From the NCBI RefSeq assembly GCF_004339245.1, contig NZ_SMGG01000004.1, positions 186,001-250,000 of the forward strand: a stretch of 64,000 bases of DNA, in the 5' to 3' direction. Both the position numbers and the translations under genes were made by a program. The notes beneath the pieces were generated by a model. The model saw only the letters and a program-made list of their open reading frames with translations. It did no database searches and was not told the origin of the DNA. This document shows positions 1 to 9,491 of the stretch, piece by piece. This stretch comes from Seleniivibrio woodruffii. Its GTDB lineage: Bacteria; Chrysiogenota; Deferribacteres; Deferribacterales; Geovibrionaceae. Positions within the stretch are counted from its first letter, which is position 1. Each line of letters starts with the position of its first letter.

Positions 1-132
1 TCAAAAGGAACCGTATCGATCATGTCGCCCCTCGCCCGTGCGCTGGTGAACAAAAAGGCCGGAGATGACGTTATAGTTCAGGCTCCCGGCGGCGATATCG
101 AATACGAAATCATCGAAGTTCATTTTAATTAA
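1..132 (+). CDS. greA: Transcription elongation factor GreA, C-terminal end (partial)
   Basis: The reading frame is open from base 1 to a TAA at 130-132 and gives 43 residues. They match the end of the GreA/GreB FKBP-like C-terminal domain: an SPLARAL stretch, then a D-V-V-V-type strand, PGG and a closing E-Y-E-I-I-E-V strand. GreA binds RNA polymerase in the secondary channel and stimulates cleavage of backtracked transcripts. The catalytic coiled-coil half lies before the window, so GreA versus GreB cannot be fully settled; the PGGDIEYE ending is more GreA-like. Confidence 0.85.
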   Translation, partial: SKGTVSIMSPLARALVNKKAGDDVIVQAPGGDIEYEIIEVHFN

Positions 133-209
133 CGGATAAATGTTACTTTTCCCTCGTATCCCGTCTCTCTAAGTTGTATTATTGAATATATAAACCAAGG
201 GAGACGGAT

Positions 210-1802
210 ATGAAGGGGTTTACAGCTTTAACCATTTCACTTATTTTCACTTTTTCAGCTTACAGCGCAGACAGTTTTGAAGACTATAAAAAGTCTGTCA
301 TGGGACAGTATAAGGCCTATGTCGATGAAATCGACAGGCAGTTCTCGGACTTTCTGAAACAGCAGTGGCAGGAATATAAAGGGCAGAAGCCTCAGAAGCC
401 CTATGAAGACCCGAAACCTGTGAAACAGCCGGTGGCGAAACCGGAAACAAAGCCTGAACCTGTAAAGATTGTGCCTAAGCCTGCACCCGCTCCCGTTGTT
501 GTGCCTGTTCCGAAACCCGAACCCGTTAAGGAACAGCCAAAGCCTGAACCTGTTAAGGAGCAGCCGAAGCCAGAGCCTGTGAAAGAACAGCCGAAACCCG
601 TCACCAAACCCAAAGAGGAACCGATAGCACCCAAAGAGCCTCAGCCCTCTTTCACCGGAGAGATACCTGAGCCGAAGCCCTTCTTTGTCCCTGCGGATGA
701 AGGAGAGGTTGTCGATCTGGCGTTCTACGGCCTTGCCCTTAAGATTCCCTATGACAAAAGACTGAAAGCCAACGTCCAGAAACCACTTTCATCGGATAAT
801 ATCGCAAAATGGTGGGAGACCGTTGCCGCCGCAGACTATAAAAAATCAGTGGCCTATATGCAGTCAGCCGCAAAAAAGAACGATCTGGGCGACTGGGGCT
901 ACGTTATGATGGTGGACAGATTCACCTCAAAACTCAGGTTCGATTCCACCGAGCAGAAGATGCTAGCGTGGTTCTTCCTGAATAAGAGCGGATACAGCAC
1001 CAAACTGGGCTACACCAAATCCGGTGAGACCAGAATAATGATGCCAATGGACACAAGACTCTACGGAGTTTCGTTCTACACTTTCGACAACCAGCGATAC
1101 TACGTTGTGGACACACTGGAAAAGAAAAACACCTCGTCAGAACCTGTCTATACCTACAAAGGAAACTATCCCGACGCTGTGAAATCCGTCAGTTTTATGA
1201 GGATGAAACAGCCCAAGCTCTCTTTTGCACGCTTCGACAGGGACCTGAGCTTCGAATATAACAAAGAAAAATACACGGTCAAAGCCGTGGCAAACAAATA
1301 TGACATATCCTATTACACTGCTTTCCCGCAGACCGATCTGGCGGTTTATACCTCAGCAGGTGTGCCGATGTGGGTGGATAAAACTGTTCTTCCGTCACTG
1401 GAAAAGATAGTGGACGGAAAGAGCACCGATGAAGCGGTTAACATTCTTCTTCGCTTCGTCCAGACTGCGTTTAACTATAAAACCGACGATCAGCAGTTCG
1501 GAAAAGAGAAATTCTTCTTTGCACAGGAAGTTATCTATTATCCCTACAGTGACTGCGAGGACAGAAGCGTTCTGTTTGCCTATCTGGTGGAGAAACTGCT
1601 TAAAAGGGATGTGGTCATGCTGAACTTTCCCGACCACGTCGCAACTGCTGTTGACCTCGGCGATAAGTCCACAGGAGCGGTTCTCACATACAAAGGCAAA
1701 AAATACACCGTGGCCGACCCGACCTACATCAATGCGACCGTTGGTATGGTAATGCCGCAGTATAAGAACGTCAGTCCTGAAATAGAGGAGACCGGGATAT
1801 AG
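210..1802 (+). CDS. Secreted proline-rich protein with C-terminal transglutaminase-like domain
   Basis: 530 residues. The ATG follows a good GGGAGA ribosome site. Residues 1-19 look like a signal peptide ending in YSA, so the protein is probably periplasmic or exported. Residues about 50-160 are rich in Pro, Lys and Glu, with three tandem copies of an EPVKEQPKP-like unit that could act as a wall- or envelope-spanning linker. The C-terminal part has the Cys-His-Asp arrangement of the transglutaminase-like fold: C449 in SDCEDRS, H476 in PDHVATAV and D503 in VADPTY. Such domains in bacteria are usually proteases or amidases, or structural. It stands alone between greA and sspB. The substrate is unknown. 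The Pro-rich region produces long false frames on the other strand. Confidence 0.75.
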   Translation: MKGFTALTISLIFTFSAYSADSFEDYKKSVMGQYKAYVDEIDRQFSDFLKQQWQEYKGQKPQKPYEDPKPVKQPVAKPETKPEPVKIVPKPAPAPVVVPVPKPEPVKEQPKPEPVKEQPKPEPVKEQPKPVTKPKEEPIAPKEPQPSFTGEIPEPKPFFVPADEGEVVDLAFYGLALKIPYDKRLKANVQKPLSSDNIAKWWETVAAADYKKSVAYMQSAAKKNDLGDWGYVMMVDRFTSKLRFDSTEQKMLAWFFLNKSGYSTKLGYTKSGETRIMMPMDTRLYGVSFYTFDNQRYYVVDTLEKKNTSSEPVYTYKGNYPDAVKSVSFMRMKQPKLSFARFDRDLSFEYNKEKYTVKAVANKYDISYYTAFPQTDLAVYTSAGVPMWVDKTVLPSLEKIVDGKSTDEAVNILLRFVQTAFNYKTDDQQFGKEKFFFAQEVIYYPYSDCEDRSVLFAYLVEKLLKRDVVMLNFPDHVATAVDLGDKSTGAVLTYKGKKYTVADPTYINATVGMVMPQYKNVSPEIEETGI

Positions 1803-1827
1803 GTGTGTTTGATATTTCAGAGTGATG

Positions 1828-2024
1828 AGACTGCCACGGGCTAAAGCCCTCGCAGTGACGTAAATTCGTCTTTGCGAGGAATATCATGACACTAGCCGAA
1901 GGCTGTACGAAGCAGCTTGCTGCGAGCTAAAGCAATCTTCCATATGAAGACCGGATAGAAATCTAAGTGTAGTCGTAAAGCTGATTTGAAGACTGCCACG
2001 GGCTGTCGCCCTCGCAGTGACGTG
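1828..2024. repeat. Two copies of a dispersed intergenic repeat (GACTGCCACGGGCT...CTCGCAGTGACGT)
   Basis: In the gap 1803-2049 an imperfect repeat of about 32 bases occurs at roughly 1830-1861 and again at 1991-2022. Each copy starts GACTGCCACGGGCT and ends CCTCGCAGTGACGT. Between them lies a stretch with TTTGCGAGGAA and TAGCCGAAGGCTGT, words that recur in other gaps of this window (23640-23752, 27877-28420, 38515-38596, 60900-61010). No gene is seen here. The repeats lie only between genes and look like a mobile, non-coding short repeat family. Confidence 0.7.
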
Positions 2025-2049
2025 AACTGTTGGCGGGTTTCTTTATTGA

Positions 2050-2472
2050 TCAGTTCTTTCTTTTGAACTGGATAACGTTGCTACCGCCTGATGAGGTTTC
2101 CGTGTCTTCCGATTCATCGTCAGAAGTCTCTTTTTCCACAGGCTGCGGGGCGGATTTTCTGTTCTGCGGTTTAAAGCTGAACATGAACTCCGGTTTGACG
2201 GGGTCGTTGAATATTGCGCTTATGGCGTCCACCGGAATATAAAGGCTCTCCCAGCTTCCTGAAAATTTCATATTAACGGTTACAGAATCGTCTTCCATGC
2301 TCAGTTTGTCGTATGAATATGAGCTGAAAACCAGCACGATGCCGTTCTTTTTCTCTTCGCCCACAAGCCCTCTGGAGCCGATTATCAGCTGAGGATGCGG
2401 CATAAGATGGATAAAGAATTTTTCGTAACTGTTCAGAATTTCTTTTAGAACGTTAAGTCTGAAATCACCCAT
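2050..2472 (-). CDS. sspB: SspB-like ClpXP protease specificity-enhancing factor
   Basis: 140 residues. It resembles SspB, the adaptor that delivers ssrA-tagged peptides from stalled ribosomes to ClpXP. Seen: an N-terminal helical segment, the MPHPQLII strand, an IVLVFSS strand, VTVNMKFSG and the LYIPVDAISAIFN block, which matches the LxVPLxAVLAIYA core of SspB. An acidic, Ser-rich flexible linker follows, and the end (NVIQFKRKN) corresponds to the short basic tail that docks on ClpX in known SspB proteins. It is monocistronic and leftward, after a repeat-filled gap. The family call rests on motif memory, not on a search. Confidence 0.75.
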   Translation of the reverse strand: MGDFRLNVLKEILNSYEKFFIHLMPHPQLIIGSRGLVGEEKKNGIVLVFSSYSYDKLSMEDDSVTVNMKFSGSWESLYIPVDAISAIFNDPVKPEFMFSFKPQNRKSAPQPVEKETSDDESEDTETSSGGSNVIQFKRKN

Positions 2473-2532
2473 AGCTGAAACATACAGGATATAAACCTGA
2501 CAGTCAATGGCAAGGTTAACTGTAAATTTATT

Positions 2533-3219
2533 TTACCCCGTTATAAGTCGTTGGCTGTCTATGAGTTTTCGCAAAGACGGGAACTCGGATTTCGACTGGC
2601 TCATCATCTTGGCAAAAACCTCGGCAGTTGCCAGTGCGTCGCCCAGTGCCGTGTGGCGGCCGTTGCAGACAACCTGATATTTAGAAAGGAGAAAATCGAG
2701 ACTGACGTGCTCCTCTTTTTTGCGTATGGCTCTGGAGTATATGAACATTGTGTCCAGCCACTGGTTGTTCATGGAACAGCCGTAGCACTCGTTAAGCTCT
2801 TTATTGATCATCTTTATGTCGAAGTTGATATGGTGGCCGACTATAACCGAACTGCCCACAAAATTTATGAAATCCGGCAGAACCTCTCCCGCTGTAGGTT
2901 TATCCTCTACCATTTCGTTTGTTATGTTGTGCCATTTGATTGATTCTGCTGGGATGTCAATTTCGGGATTTATGAATGAGTTATAGAAATCGATGATTTT
3001 GAAGTTCTGAACTTTTACTGCGGCAACGTTGATTATTTTTGCCGTTGCAAGGTCGAGTCCTGTGGTCTCCGTGTCTACCACGGAGAAAACAGTATCTTCA
3101 ATCCTTTCATCCAGTGTTATATTTTTAGCGAAATTATCGCACAGCTTATTAACATAGATAGATATGGGGTCTTTTGCTTTTTCCCCAGCAGGTTTTTTAT
3201 TAAAGAGTTTGCTAATCAT
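2533..3219 (-). CDS. DnaQ-type 3'-5' exonuclease (DEDDh family)
   Basis: 228 residues. All three exonuclease motifs are present: DTETTG (D49, E51), HHINFD with D134, and H189-TALGD with D194. These make a complete DEDDh active site. Proteins of this size with an N-terminal extension of about 40 residues are usually PolIII epsilon-like or RNase T-like exonucleases acting outside the core polymerase, in repair or as stand-alone nucleases. It may share transcription with sspB downstream (60-base gap). It could be the epsilon subunit itself, but the N-terminal extension and the lack of neighbouring replisome genes make that uncertain. Confidence 0.85.
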   Translation of the reverse strand: MISKLFNKKPAGEKAKDPISIYVNKLCDNFAKNITLDERIEDTVFSVVDTETTGLDLATAKIINVAAVKVQNFKIIDFYNSFINPEIDIPAESIKWHNITNEMVEDKPTAGEVLPDFINFVGSSVIVGHHINFDIKMINKELNECYGCSMNNQWLDTMFIYSRAIRKKEEHVSLDFLLSKYQVVCNGRHTALGDALATAEVFAKMMSQSKSEFPSLRKLIDSQRLITG

Positions 3220-3358
3220 TTTAGAAAACCTATTCAGTGAAATACCATTTTATTTGCACTTATTGTAAAACCAAAACTGATTTATTGCAATAAACTTTCA
3301 CAGGTATTAGAGTATATTTTATCGCATGAATGCAAAAATACCGGAGTATTAACAATTT

Positions 3359-4678
3359 ATGATTCGTCTTAATGACAGGTACCGCAGGGTGCTCGCAATC
3401 TCCATGCCCGCGGTGTTTCACAACTTTATGAACATTGTTCAGTCTATGGTGGATATGCTTTTCGTGGGGCGTATTTCCTCGGTGAGCCTTGCTTCGGTTG
3501 GTGTCAGCATGCAGTACACGACAATGCTGTATGCGTTCATGTCGATAGTGTATGTGGGAACCAACGTTCTTGTGTCCCGTTTTTACGGCTCAAAGGAGAT
3601 GGACAGAGCCGGGCAGACAGTTTATATGATGTTTCTGTTCTCGTTCGTTATCTCTCTGCCGCTGATGTATTTCTGCGTTTTCCATTCGCCGTTTCTTTTC
3701 GAAATTCTGGGTACGGATGCCGAGGTTGTGCGTGACGGTGCAATCTATCTTTCAACCTATTCATACGCAATGCCTGCACTTTTCATTCAGGGCGTGCTTT
3801 TCAGCGGCCTGAACGCCATAGGTCAGACGAAAGTTCCTTTTTATATCAGCATATTCGGCAACCTGATAAATGTTGTTCTGGACTGGGTGCTCATCTTCGG
3901 AAAATTCGGTTTTCCTGAAATGGGTGTTCAGGGTGCGGCGCTTGCCACCGCCATAACCATCTATTGTCAGCTTGCCGTGTATATCTGGTATTACCTGACA
4001 TTCAGCGAAATCAGAATTGTTTCAAAGTGGGATCTTACCCTGCTTATCAGAGGGATAAAGGTTGCTGTTCCGGCGTGGCTGGAACGTATTGTGGCGCATC
4101 CTTCGTATATTGTTCTGTCGGCACTGGTGGCTAAGTTCGGAGTTGACGCTCTGGCGGGCTATCAGGTGGGACTGCGTATCGAAGGGCTTGCGTTCATGCC
4201 CGGAGTAGGGTTCATCTTTGCCAGTATGGCTCTGGTGGGGCAGGGCATCGGAGCAGGAAAGCCGGATGAGGCTGAGAAGGATGCGACGGCCGCCGTCATT
4301 TCCGCATCGGTTATAATGGGTGTGCTTGGGCTTCTTATGGCTGTGTTTCCTCATGGTCTGGCGAGAATGTTCACCGATAATGAGGCCACCATAGAGAACG
4401 CAGTGTGGTATCTGCGGATAATGGGTATCTCGCAGGTTCCTCTGGCCGTGTGTTTTGTTGTTTCGGGCAGTCTGCGTGGTGCGGGCGATACTAACGTGAC
4501 CTTTTATATTAACACCGTCTCCCTCTGGGGACTTCGCATTCTTCCTGCATGGATACTGACATTCTATGTCACAAACTCGGTATGGGTATATCTGGTGGCC
4601 ATGATAGAATCCGTTGTGCGGGCGGGTATACTTCTGGTGCGTTTCAGAAGCGGAAAATGGAAGAGTATAAAGGTCTAG
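3359..4678 (+). CDS. MATE family efflux transporter
   Basis: 439 residues and about twelve hydrophobic segments arranged as two similar halves. Features match the NorM/DinF group of multidrug and toxin extrusion proteins: the opening MPAVFHNFMN with VDMLFVGR, the G-A-A-L-A-T-A-I block near residue 195, and in the second half GLRIEGLAFMPGVGF followed by LVGQGIGAG. These proteins export cationic compounds using a Na+ or H+ gradient across the inner membrane. The gene is divergent from the exonuclease gene across a gap of about 140 bases that must hold both promoters. It ends tail to tail with the ABC ATPase gene, and the two stop codons share the same CTAG. Confidence 0.9.
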   Translation: MIRLNDRYRRVLAISMPAVFHNFMNIVQSMVDMLFVGRISSVSLASVGVSMQYTTMLYAFMSIVYVGTNVLVSRFYGSKEMDRAGQTVYMMFLFSFVISLPLMYFCVFHSPFLFEILGTDAEVVRDGAIYLSTYSYAMPALFIQGVLFSGLNAIGQTKVPFYISIFGNLINVVLDWVLIFGKFGFPEMGVQGAALATAITIYCQLAVYIWYYLTFSEIRIVSKWDLTLLIRGIKVAVPAWLERIVAHPSYIVLSALVAKFGVDALAGYQVGLRIEGLAFMPGVGFIFASMALVGQGIGAGKPDEAEKDATAAVISASVIMGVLGLLMAVFPHGLARMFTDNEATIENAVWYLRIMGISQVPLAVCFVVSGSLRGAGDTNVTFYINTVSLWGLRILPAWILTFYVTNSVWVYLVAMIESVVRAGILLVRFRSGKWKSIKV

Positions 4679-5616
4679 TAAGGGTTATGGCATGAAAAGC
4701 CGTTCCCGAAAACGGGCTTTTCCGTCAGGCATCTGTCGGTTCTTCTTCCGCATCTTTCGGCAAAAATGCACTTTGAGTCGAACTCCGCGCTGTTGAAAGT
4801 TATTGTGCCTTTGATGGTATTCAGGTATTCTCTTGTCTCGCCTATGGCGGGCACGCATTCCCTCAGTGCCTTCGTGTACGGATGGCGTATGTTTCCGGCC
4901 TGCAGGTCTGTTCCCGTGAGCCGCTCCATAATCTCCCCGGCGTACATGATGAAGCTCTCGTCTGCAATTCTGGTGAGCAGTCCCAGATCGTGGGTTATGA
5001 ATATCACAGAGAGATTTTTCTCACGGTTCAGCTTTTTTATAAGGTTAAGTATCTGCTGCTGAATGGTGACATCAAGTGCGGTTGTGGGTTCGTCCGCAAT
5101 GAGCACTTCGGGGTCGCACGACAGGGCAATAGCAATCATCGCCCTCTGGTTCATTCCGCCCGAAAGCTGGTGCGGATATGAGTTCATGCGCTCGGCAGGG
5201 TGGGGTATCTCAACCTCTGTGAGCAGTTCAATGGCCTTCTGTCTGGCTTCGGCCTTTGACATTTTTGGATTGTGGGTGAGGATCGCCTCTGTGATCTGCT
5301 GACCGATGGTGAACACGGGGTTCAGTGAGCCTGTGGGGTTCTGGAATATCATTGATATCCTGTTTCCACGCACAGATGCAAAATCTTTTTCGGTGACGAG
5401 TTCTCTGCCGTCAAGCGAGATGGTTCCTGCGGTTTTAACCACAGGTTTTCTGATGAGATTCAGGATGGTTTTGGCCAGAATGGTCTTCCCGCTTCCCGAT
5501 TCTCCGGCGATTCCCAGTATTTCCCCTTTTTTCAGGGAAAAGCTGATATCCCGCAGAATGATGAAAGGATTGTCCTTTGTTTTCAGTTCCACCGATAAAT
5601 TATTAATTGACAGCAT
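4675..5616 (-). CDS. Oligopeptide/dipeptide-type ABC transporter ATP-binding protein
   Basis: 313 residues from the ATG at 5616; a TTG two codons earlier lacks support. Seen: Walker A GESGSGKT (about residues 38-45), Q-loop in MIFQNP, signature LSGGMNQR, Walker B VLIADEP, the switch His in FITHD, and the Cys-rich C-terminal tail CIFAERC...RC...C typical of the Opp/Dpp ATPase subfamily. It energises import of peptides, nickel or related solutes. No permease or solute-binding gene is nearby, so it is an orphan subunit, or it serves a transporter encoded elsewhere. It converges on the MATE gene with a 4-base overlap. Confidence 0.9.
   Translation of the reverse strand: MLSINNLSVELKTKDNPFIILRDISFSLKKGEILGIAGESGSGKTILAKTILNLIRKPVVKTAGTISLDGRELVTEKDFASVRGNRISMIFQNPTGSLNPVFTIGQQITEAILTHNPKMSKAEARQKAIELLTEVEIPHPAERMNSYPHQLSGGMNQRAMIAIALSCDPEVLIADEPTTALDVTIQQQILNLIKKLNREKNLSVIFITHDLGLLTRIADESFIMYAGEIMERLTGTDLQAGNIRHPYTKALRECVPAIGETREYLNTIKGTITFNSAEFDSKCIFAERCGRRTDRCLTEKPVFGNGFSCHNPY
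4694..4722 (+). terminator. Possible hairpin terminator of the MATE gene inside the 3' end of the ABC gene
   Basis: GAAAAGCC at 4694-4701 pairs with GGCTTTTC at 4715-4722, with an inner GTT/AAC extension. It lies 16 bases after the MATE stop codon. The T tract is short and within the stem, so it is only a candidate. Confidence 0.4.
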
Positions 5617-5692
5617 GGGCAAAATATATTTGATATTTGGTTCTTTGTCTATAAAATATAAGTATGTATACGGAGCTTATTCTTTTTAACCT

Positions 5693-7411
5693 ATGAAAAT
5701 ACCATCGTCAAAAATAGATGAAATTTTAGAAGCCAGCGATATTTACGAGATCATAAATGATGTTGTGCCCCTGAAAAAGCTTGGAAACAGCTTCAAGGGG
5801 CTGTGTCCTTTCCATTCGGAGAAGACACCGTCGTTCAACGTGCATCCCGACAAAGGTTTTTACCATTGTTTTGGCTGCGGAACCGGCGGAAACATAATAT
5901 CTTTTGTGATGAACTACTACAGCCTTCCATTTCCTGAAGCCGTCCGTTTTCTGGCAGACAGATACGGCGTTGAGATGGAGTATGAGGGGGCGGAGGTCAG
6001 CCAGACGGCAAAGGACATCGCCGCACTCCATGAGGAACTGGTGCTCGATTCCCGCAGGAATCTCTATTCCGGCATAGGAAAAGAGGCTCTGACGTATCTT
6101 AAAAGCAGAAACTTTTCCGACTCGCTCCTTGAAAAGTTCATGGTGGGATGGTTCCCCCAGAAGTTCGACACGGAGAAATACGTCCGCAAGTATGACAAAA
6201 GCGTTCTGATCAACTCAGGACTGTTCAAAGAGGGGCAGTTCGGCATGCGCCTGATGTTCTTCGACAGGGTCATGATCCCTGTCAGGGGAGTCAGCGGGCG
6301 GACAATCGCTTTTTCCGGCAGAACTATTTCGGGGCAGATGCCCAAATATATAAACTCTCCCGAAACGGAGATATTTAAGAAAAGAAAGGTGCTTTTCAAC
6401 CTCGATCATGCGAAGGAACATATCCGCAAAAAAGGGCATGTGCTTATAGTCGAAGGTTATTTCGATGTTATGCGCCTGCACGACAAAGGGTTCGGAAACA
6501 GTGTCGCCACCATGGGCACCGCATTGACATCCGACCATGTGGCACTGCTCAAGCGTTTTACCGATGATATATATATGTTGTATGACGGCGACGATGCCGG
6601 ATACAACTCGGCTCTGAAAAGCCTTGATGTCTTTGTTGCTGCGGACAGTTTTCCGTCGGTGATATTCCTGCCCAAGGATGACGACCCCGACACCTTCCTC
6701 GACAGGGAAGGAGCCGAAGGCTTCGGGAAGCTTCTGGAGACACGAAAGGATCTTTTTGTTTTTACAGCGGAAACTCTGGCTGAGGCGGCAGGGGATATGA
6801 ACTCAAGCCTCAGGGCGCTGGAAAGGATGAAACAGCTTCTGGTTAAGGTGAAAAGCCCTTACAGAAAAGAGCATTACGCCGATAAACTGGCGGAAATATT
6901 TAACGTGGGAAAAGAAATATTAAAAAAGGATATTGACCTTTCTGCGGCAAATAATAGTTTAAAAATAGTTAGCAAGCGGCCTGTGCGAAACACGGACCGA
7001 GGCACAACATACATTTATGAACGCGAGTTTATCGCCACACTTTTCAAACTTCCGGAAGACGTAGCTCTTATGCAGACGGAAAATATTCTGCCCGAGTTTT
7101 TTAACGATAAAAAACTGGCTGAGATTTATAAGAAAGTTCTTGATGTTTTGCGTGATGGTGATAATATCAGTGTCCTTTTGTGCTCACCTGATGTGGGCAG
7201 CGAACTATCGGAAGCCGTTATCAAAATGCCGGAAACCGATATCTACAGACTGGCGGCAGCTGCCAGAGAAAAGCTGATTTCCAATTCAGTTATGGACACC
7301 CTGTCTAAAGCTATTCAACAGTCGGATGGCGGGGCGGATGCGCGTGAACTGGCCATTAAAAGGTTCGAACAGGCACGCCGTATGATGCACAAAAGGAATT
7401 CGGAGGATTGA
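5693..7411 (+). CDS. dnaG: DNA primase
   Basis: 572 residues, the usual DnaG length. The N-terminal CHC2 zinc-binding domain shows C38, H41, C59 and C62 (CPFH ... YHCFGC), which recognises the template. The central TOPRIM catalytic core has the conserved [10 protein letters not shown] glutamate and the YDGDDAG acidic motif near residue 300. The C-terminal part is helical and less conserved, as expected for the DnaB-interacting domain. DnaG makes RNA primers for Okazaki fragments. It overlaps the sigma factor gene, the classic dnaG-rpoD macromolecular-synthesis pairing. Confidence 0.97.
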   Translation: MKIPSSKIDEILEASDIYEIINDVVPLKKLGNSFKGLCPFHSEKTPSFNVHPDKGFYHCFGCGTGGNIISFVMNYYSLPFPEAVRFLADRYGVEMEYEGAEVSQTAKDIAALHEELVLDSRRNLYSGIGKEALTYLKSRNFSDSLLEKFMVGWFPQKFDTEKYVRKYDKSVLINSGLFKEGQFGMRLMFFDRVMIPVRGVSGRTIAFSGRTISGQMPKYINSPETEIFKKRKVLFNLDHAKEHIRKKGHVLIVEGYFDVMRLHDKGFGNSVATMGTALTSDHVALLKRFTDDIYMLYDGDDAGYNSALKSLDVFVAADSFPSVIFLPKDDDPDTFLDREGAEGFGKLLETRKDLFVFTAETLAEAAGDMNSSLRALERMKQLLVKVKSPYRKEHYADKLAEIFNVGKEILKKDIDLSAANNSLKIVSKRPVRNTDRGTTYIYEREFIATLFKLPEDVALMQTENILPEFFNDKKLAEIYKKVLDVLRDGDNISVLLCSPDVGSELSEAVIKMPETDIYRLAAAAREKLISNSVMDTLSKAIQQSDGGADARELAIKRFEQARRMMHKRNSED

Positions 7412-7416
7412 GCCTG

Positions 7417-9342
7417 ATGTCGAGAAAGATAAAAAGCCCTGAAGTCAAAAACATTATCGCACTGGGAAAGGAAAAAGGCTTCCTGACCTTTGATGAGATC
7501 AATGAAAACCTGCCGGATGATATACTTACCACTGAGCTTATCGACGAGATCATGATGCTGCTGGCGCAGCTTAAGATCGATGTTATCGACAGCAAAGTGG
7601 ACAAGCCCGGTCTTTTCACCGCCGATGATGATGTTGACGATGACGATGAAGAGTCTTTCGGGCTGCTTAAAGACGTTGGCGAAGAGACAATCAGCACCGA
7701 TGACCCTGTCAGACTCTACCTTAAGGAGATGGGAAACATCCCCCTGCTTAACCGTGACGAGGAGATAGAAGTCGCCAAAGAGATAGAAGACGGGCAGAGA
7801 AAGGTTCTGCGTGCCGTACTTCTCTACCCGAAAACAGCAGCTAAAATAATGGAAATAGCCGAAGGCATCAAAAACGACAGCATGAGGCTTAAAGACATTA
7901 TAGATATAGAGGACGAGCTGGAACCCGAGCATGTCGATATGGATGAGCCGGATGCGGACATCATAAGAAACATCGATGATGATCTGGACACGGTCGAAGA
8001 GAGAGAGGAAGAAGAGGAAGGAGAAGAAGATTTTATCGAGCCTGAGGAAGAGGAGGAGACCGAAGAGGAAACTCCCGAGGCCGAAGACATCAACTCGGTT
8101 TCAGCTGCGGACGAAAAAGAGCTCCAGATCAAAGAGCAGTATATCACCATCCTTGAAGATATAGCCGCAAAGCTTAAGCAGAACATCATAATCAATGACA
8201 GAATTAAAGAGAACAAGCTGGGTCTGGACGAGGTTCTCACCCTTAAGCAGACCATGCACGAAACGGTGGACGAGATCACCGGAAAACTCCTTGAAATTAA
8301 AGTAAATTATTCCAAGATCTGCAATATTGCAGGAGATATAAAATCAGCCTACTCAGCCATCATCGACAGCACAAGGGAGCTTGAGAAGCTCTGCCGTGTT
8401 GTTAAGCTCACCGACTATCAGGATCTTTCGCAGGTCTGCGAAGACAGGATAAAGGGAGCCTGCGAGGCAAGAGGTATGGGCGCAAACGACATTGCGACCA
8501 TCCTTAAAAAGTTTAAAGCGGCGAAGAAGAATTTTGACGCATCAATGAGCAACCTCGGGTTTGACAAGGCCGAGCTGGACGTTATTCATGACAGCCTGAT
8601 TATGGGCGAGTCTGAGACAGAGTCCGCCAAGTCTAAACTTATCGAGGCCAACCTGCGTCTGGTTGTGTCCATCGCCAAAAAATATACCAACAGAGGTCTT
8701 CAGTTCCTCGACCTTATTCAGGAAGGGAACATCGGCCTTATGAAAGCAGTTGAGAAGTTCGAGTATAAGAGGGGCTATAAATTCTCCACTTATGCAACAT
8801 GGTGGATCCGTCAGGCCATAACAAGAGCCATTGCCGATCAGGCCAGAACCATCAGGATTCCCGTGCACATGATCGAAACCATCAACAAGATGATGAAGAT
8901 TACCCGTCAGCTCCAGCAGGATATGGGTCGTGAACCCACACCCGAGGAGATATCCCTTAAAATGGATATTCCTGTGGAGAAAATTAAAAAGGTCATGAAG
9001 ATCGCTAAAGAACCCGTATCCCTTGAAACACCCATAGGTGAGGACGAGGATTCGAGCCTTGGCGACTTTATCGAGGATAAATCCGCTAAGAACCCCTCAG
9101 AAGAGGTTACATACCTGAAACTGAAGGAGCACACTCAGCAGATTCTGGAAACCCTGAGCCACAGAGAATCGGAAGTGCTTAAACTGCGCTTCGGAATAAA
9201 CTGCGACTCCGACCATACACTTGAAGAGGTAGGTAAGAAGTTCAATGTCACACGCGAACGTATCAGACAGATCGAAGCAAAAGCATTGAGGAAACTCCGC
9301 CACCCCACAAGAAGCAGAATTTTAAAAACTTTTACCGAATAA
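7417..9342 (+). CDS. rpoD: RNA polymerase primary sigma factor (sigma-70)
   Basis: 641 residues. I place the start at ATG 7417 because GGAGG (7402-7406) is 10 bases upstream of it, but only 1 base from the in-frame TTG at 7408. Seen: an N-terminal region 1.1-like segment, region 1.2 ([11 protein letters not shown]), a long non-conserved region, region 2 ([12 protein letters not shown] ... [11 protein letters not shown]), region 3, and region 4 ([19 protein letters not shown]) with its helix-turn-helix. Residues around 185-230 form an extremely acidic tract of mostly Glu and Asp inside the non-conserved region. The protein directs RNA polymerase to -35/-10 promoters, and several such promoters are readable in this window. 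Confidence 0.97.
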   Translation: MSRKIKSPEVKNIIALGKEKGFLTFDEINENLPDDILTTELIDEIMMLLAQLKIDVIDSKVDKPGLFTADDDVDDDDEESFGLLKDVGEETISTDDPVRLYLKEMGNIPLLNRDEEIEVAKEIEDGQRKVLRAVLLYPKTAAKIMEIAEGIKNDSMRLKDIIDIEDELEPEHVDMDEPDADIIRNIDDDLDTVEEREEEEEGEEDFIEPEEEEETEEETPEAEDINSVSAADEKELQIKEQYITILEDIAAKLKQNIIINDRIKENKLGLDEVLTLKQTMHETVDEITGKLLEIKVNYSKICNIAGDIKSAYSAIIDSTRELEKLCRVVKLTDYQDLSQVCEDRIKGACEARGMGANDIATILKKFKAAKKNFDASMSNLGFDKAELDVIHDSLIMGESETESAKSKLIEANLRLVVSIAKKYTNRGLQFLDLIQEGNIGLMKAVEKFEYKRGYKFSTYATWWIRQAITRAIADQARTIRIPVHMIETINKMMKITRQLQQDMGREPTPEEISLKMDIPVEKIKKVMKIAKEPVSLETPIGEDEDSSLGDFIEDKSAKNPSEEVTYLKLKEHTQQILETLSHRESEVLKLRFGINCDSDHTLEEVGKKFNVTRERIRQIEAKALRKLRHPTRSRILKTFTE

Positions 9343-9347
9343 AAGTG

Positions 9348-9376
9348 TTGACAAACTCGTAATTTACGAGTAAAAA
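9348..9376 (+). promoter_or_regulatory. Promoter of the CAU tRNA with an internal palindrome
   Basis: TTGACA at 9348-9353, a 17-base spacer, then TAAAAA at 9371-9376; the tRNA begins 14 bases later. The spacer carries an inverted repeat, ACTCGTAA (9355-9362), one base, TTACGAGT (9364-9371). The one-base loop makes an RNA hairpin terminator for rpoD unlikely, so it may be an operator. Confidence 0.6.
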
Positions 9377-9390
9377 CATCAACTCTGCAA

Positions 9391-9464
9391 GGGCCAATAG
9401 CTCAGTTGGCTAGAGCCACCGGCTCATAACCGGTAGGTCGCTGGTTCGAGTCCAGCTTGGCCCA
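9391..9464 (+). tRNA. tRNA with CAU anticodon (probably tRNA-Ile2, possibly elongator tRNA-Met)
   Basis: A 74-nucleotide cloverleaf fits base by base: 7-bp acceptor GGGCCAA/TTGGCCC, D arm GCTC/GAGC, anticodon stem ACCGG/CCGGT with loop CTCATAA (anticodon CAU), variable loop AGGTC, T arm GCTGG TTCGAGT CCAGC and discriminator A. CCA is not encoded. GGGCC at the 5' end and the GGCTCATAACC anticodon arm look more like the lysidine-modified minor tRNA-Ile than elongator Met. Sequence alone does not decide this. Confidence 0.9.
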
Positions 9465-9491
9465 TTCTTTTAAATAAAACGGGAAAGGTAA

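Noticed and set aside
401-634. Gly/Ser-rich frame on the minus strand
   Set aside because: It is the complement of the Pro/Lys/Glu repeat of the secreted protein and its repetitive composition follows from that.
7408-7416. TTG start of rpoD
   Set aside because: It is only one base from the GGAGG sequence; the ATG at 7417 has proper spacing.
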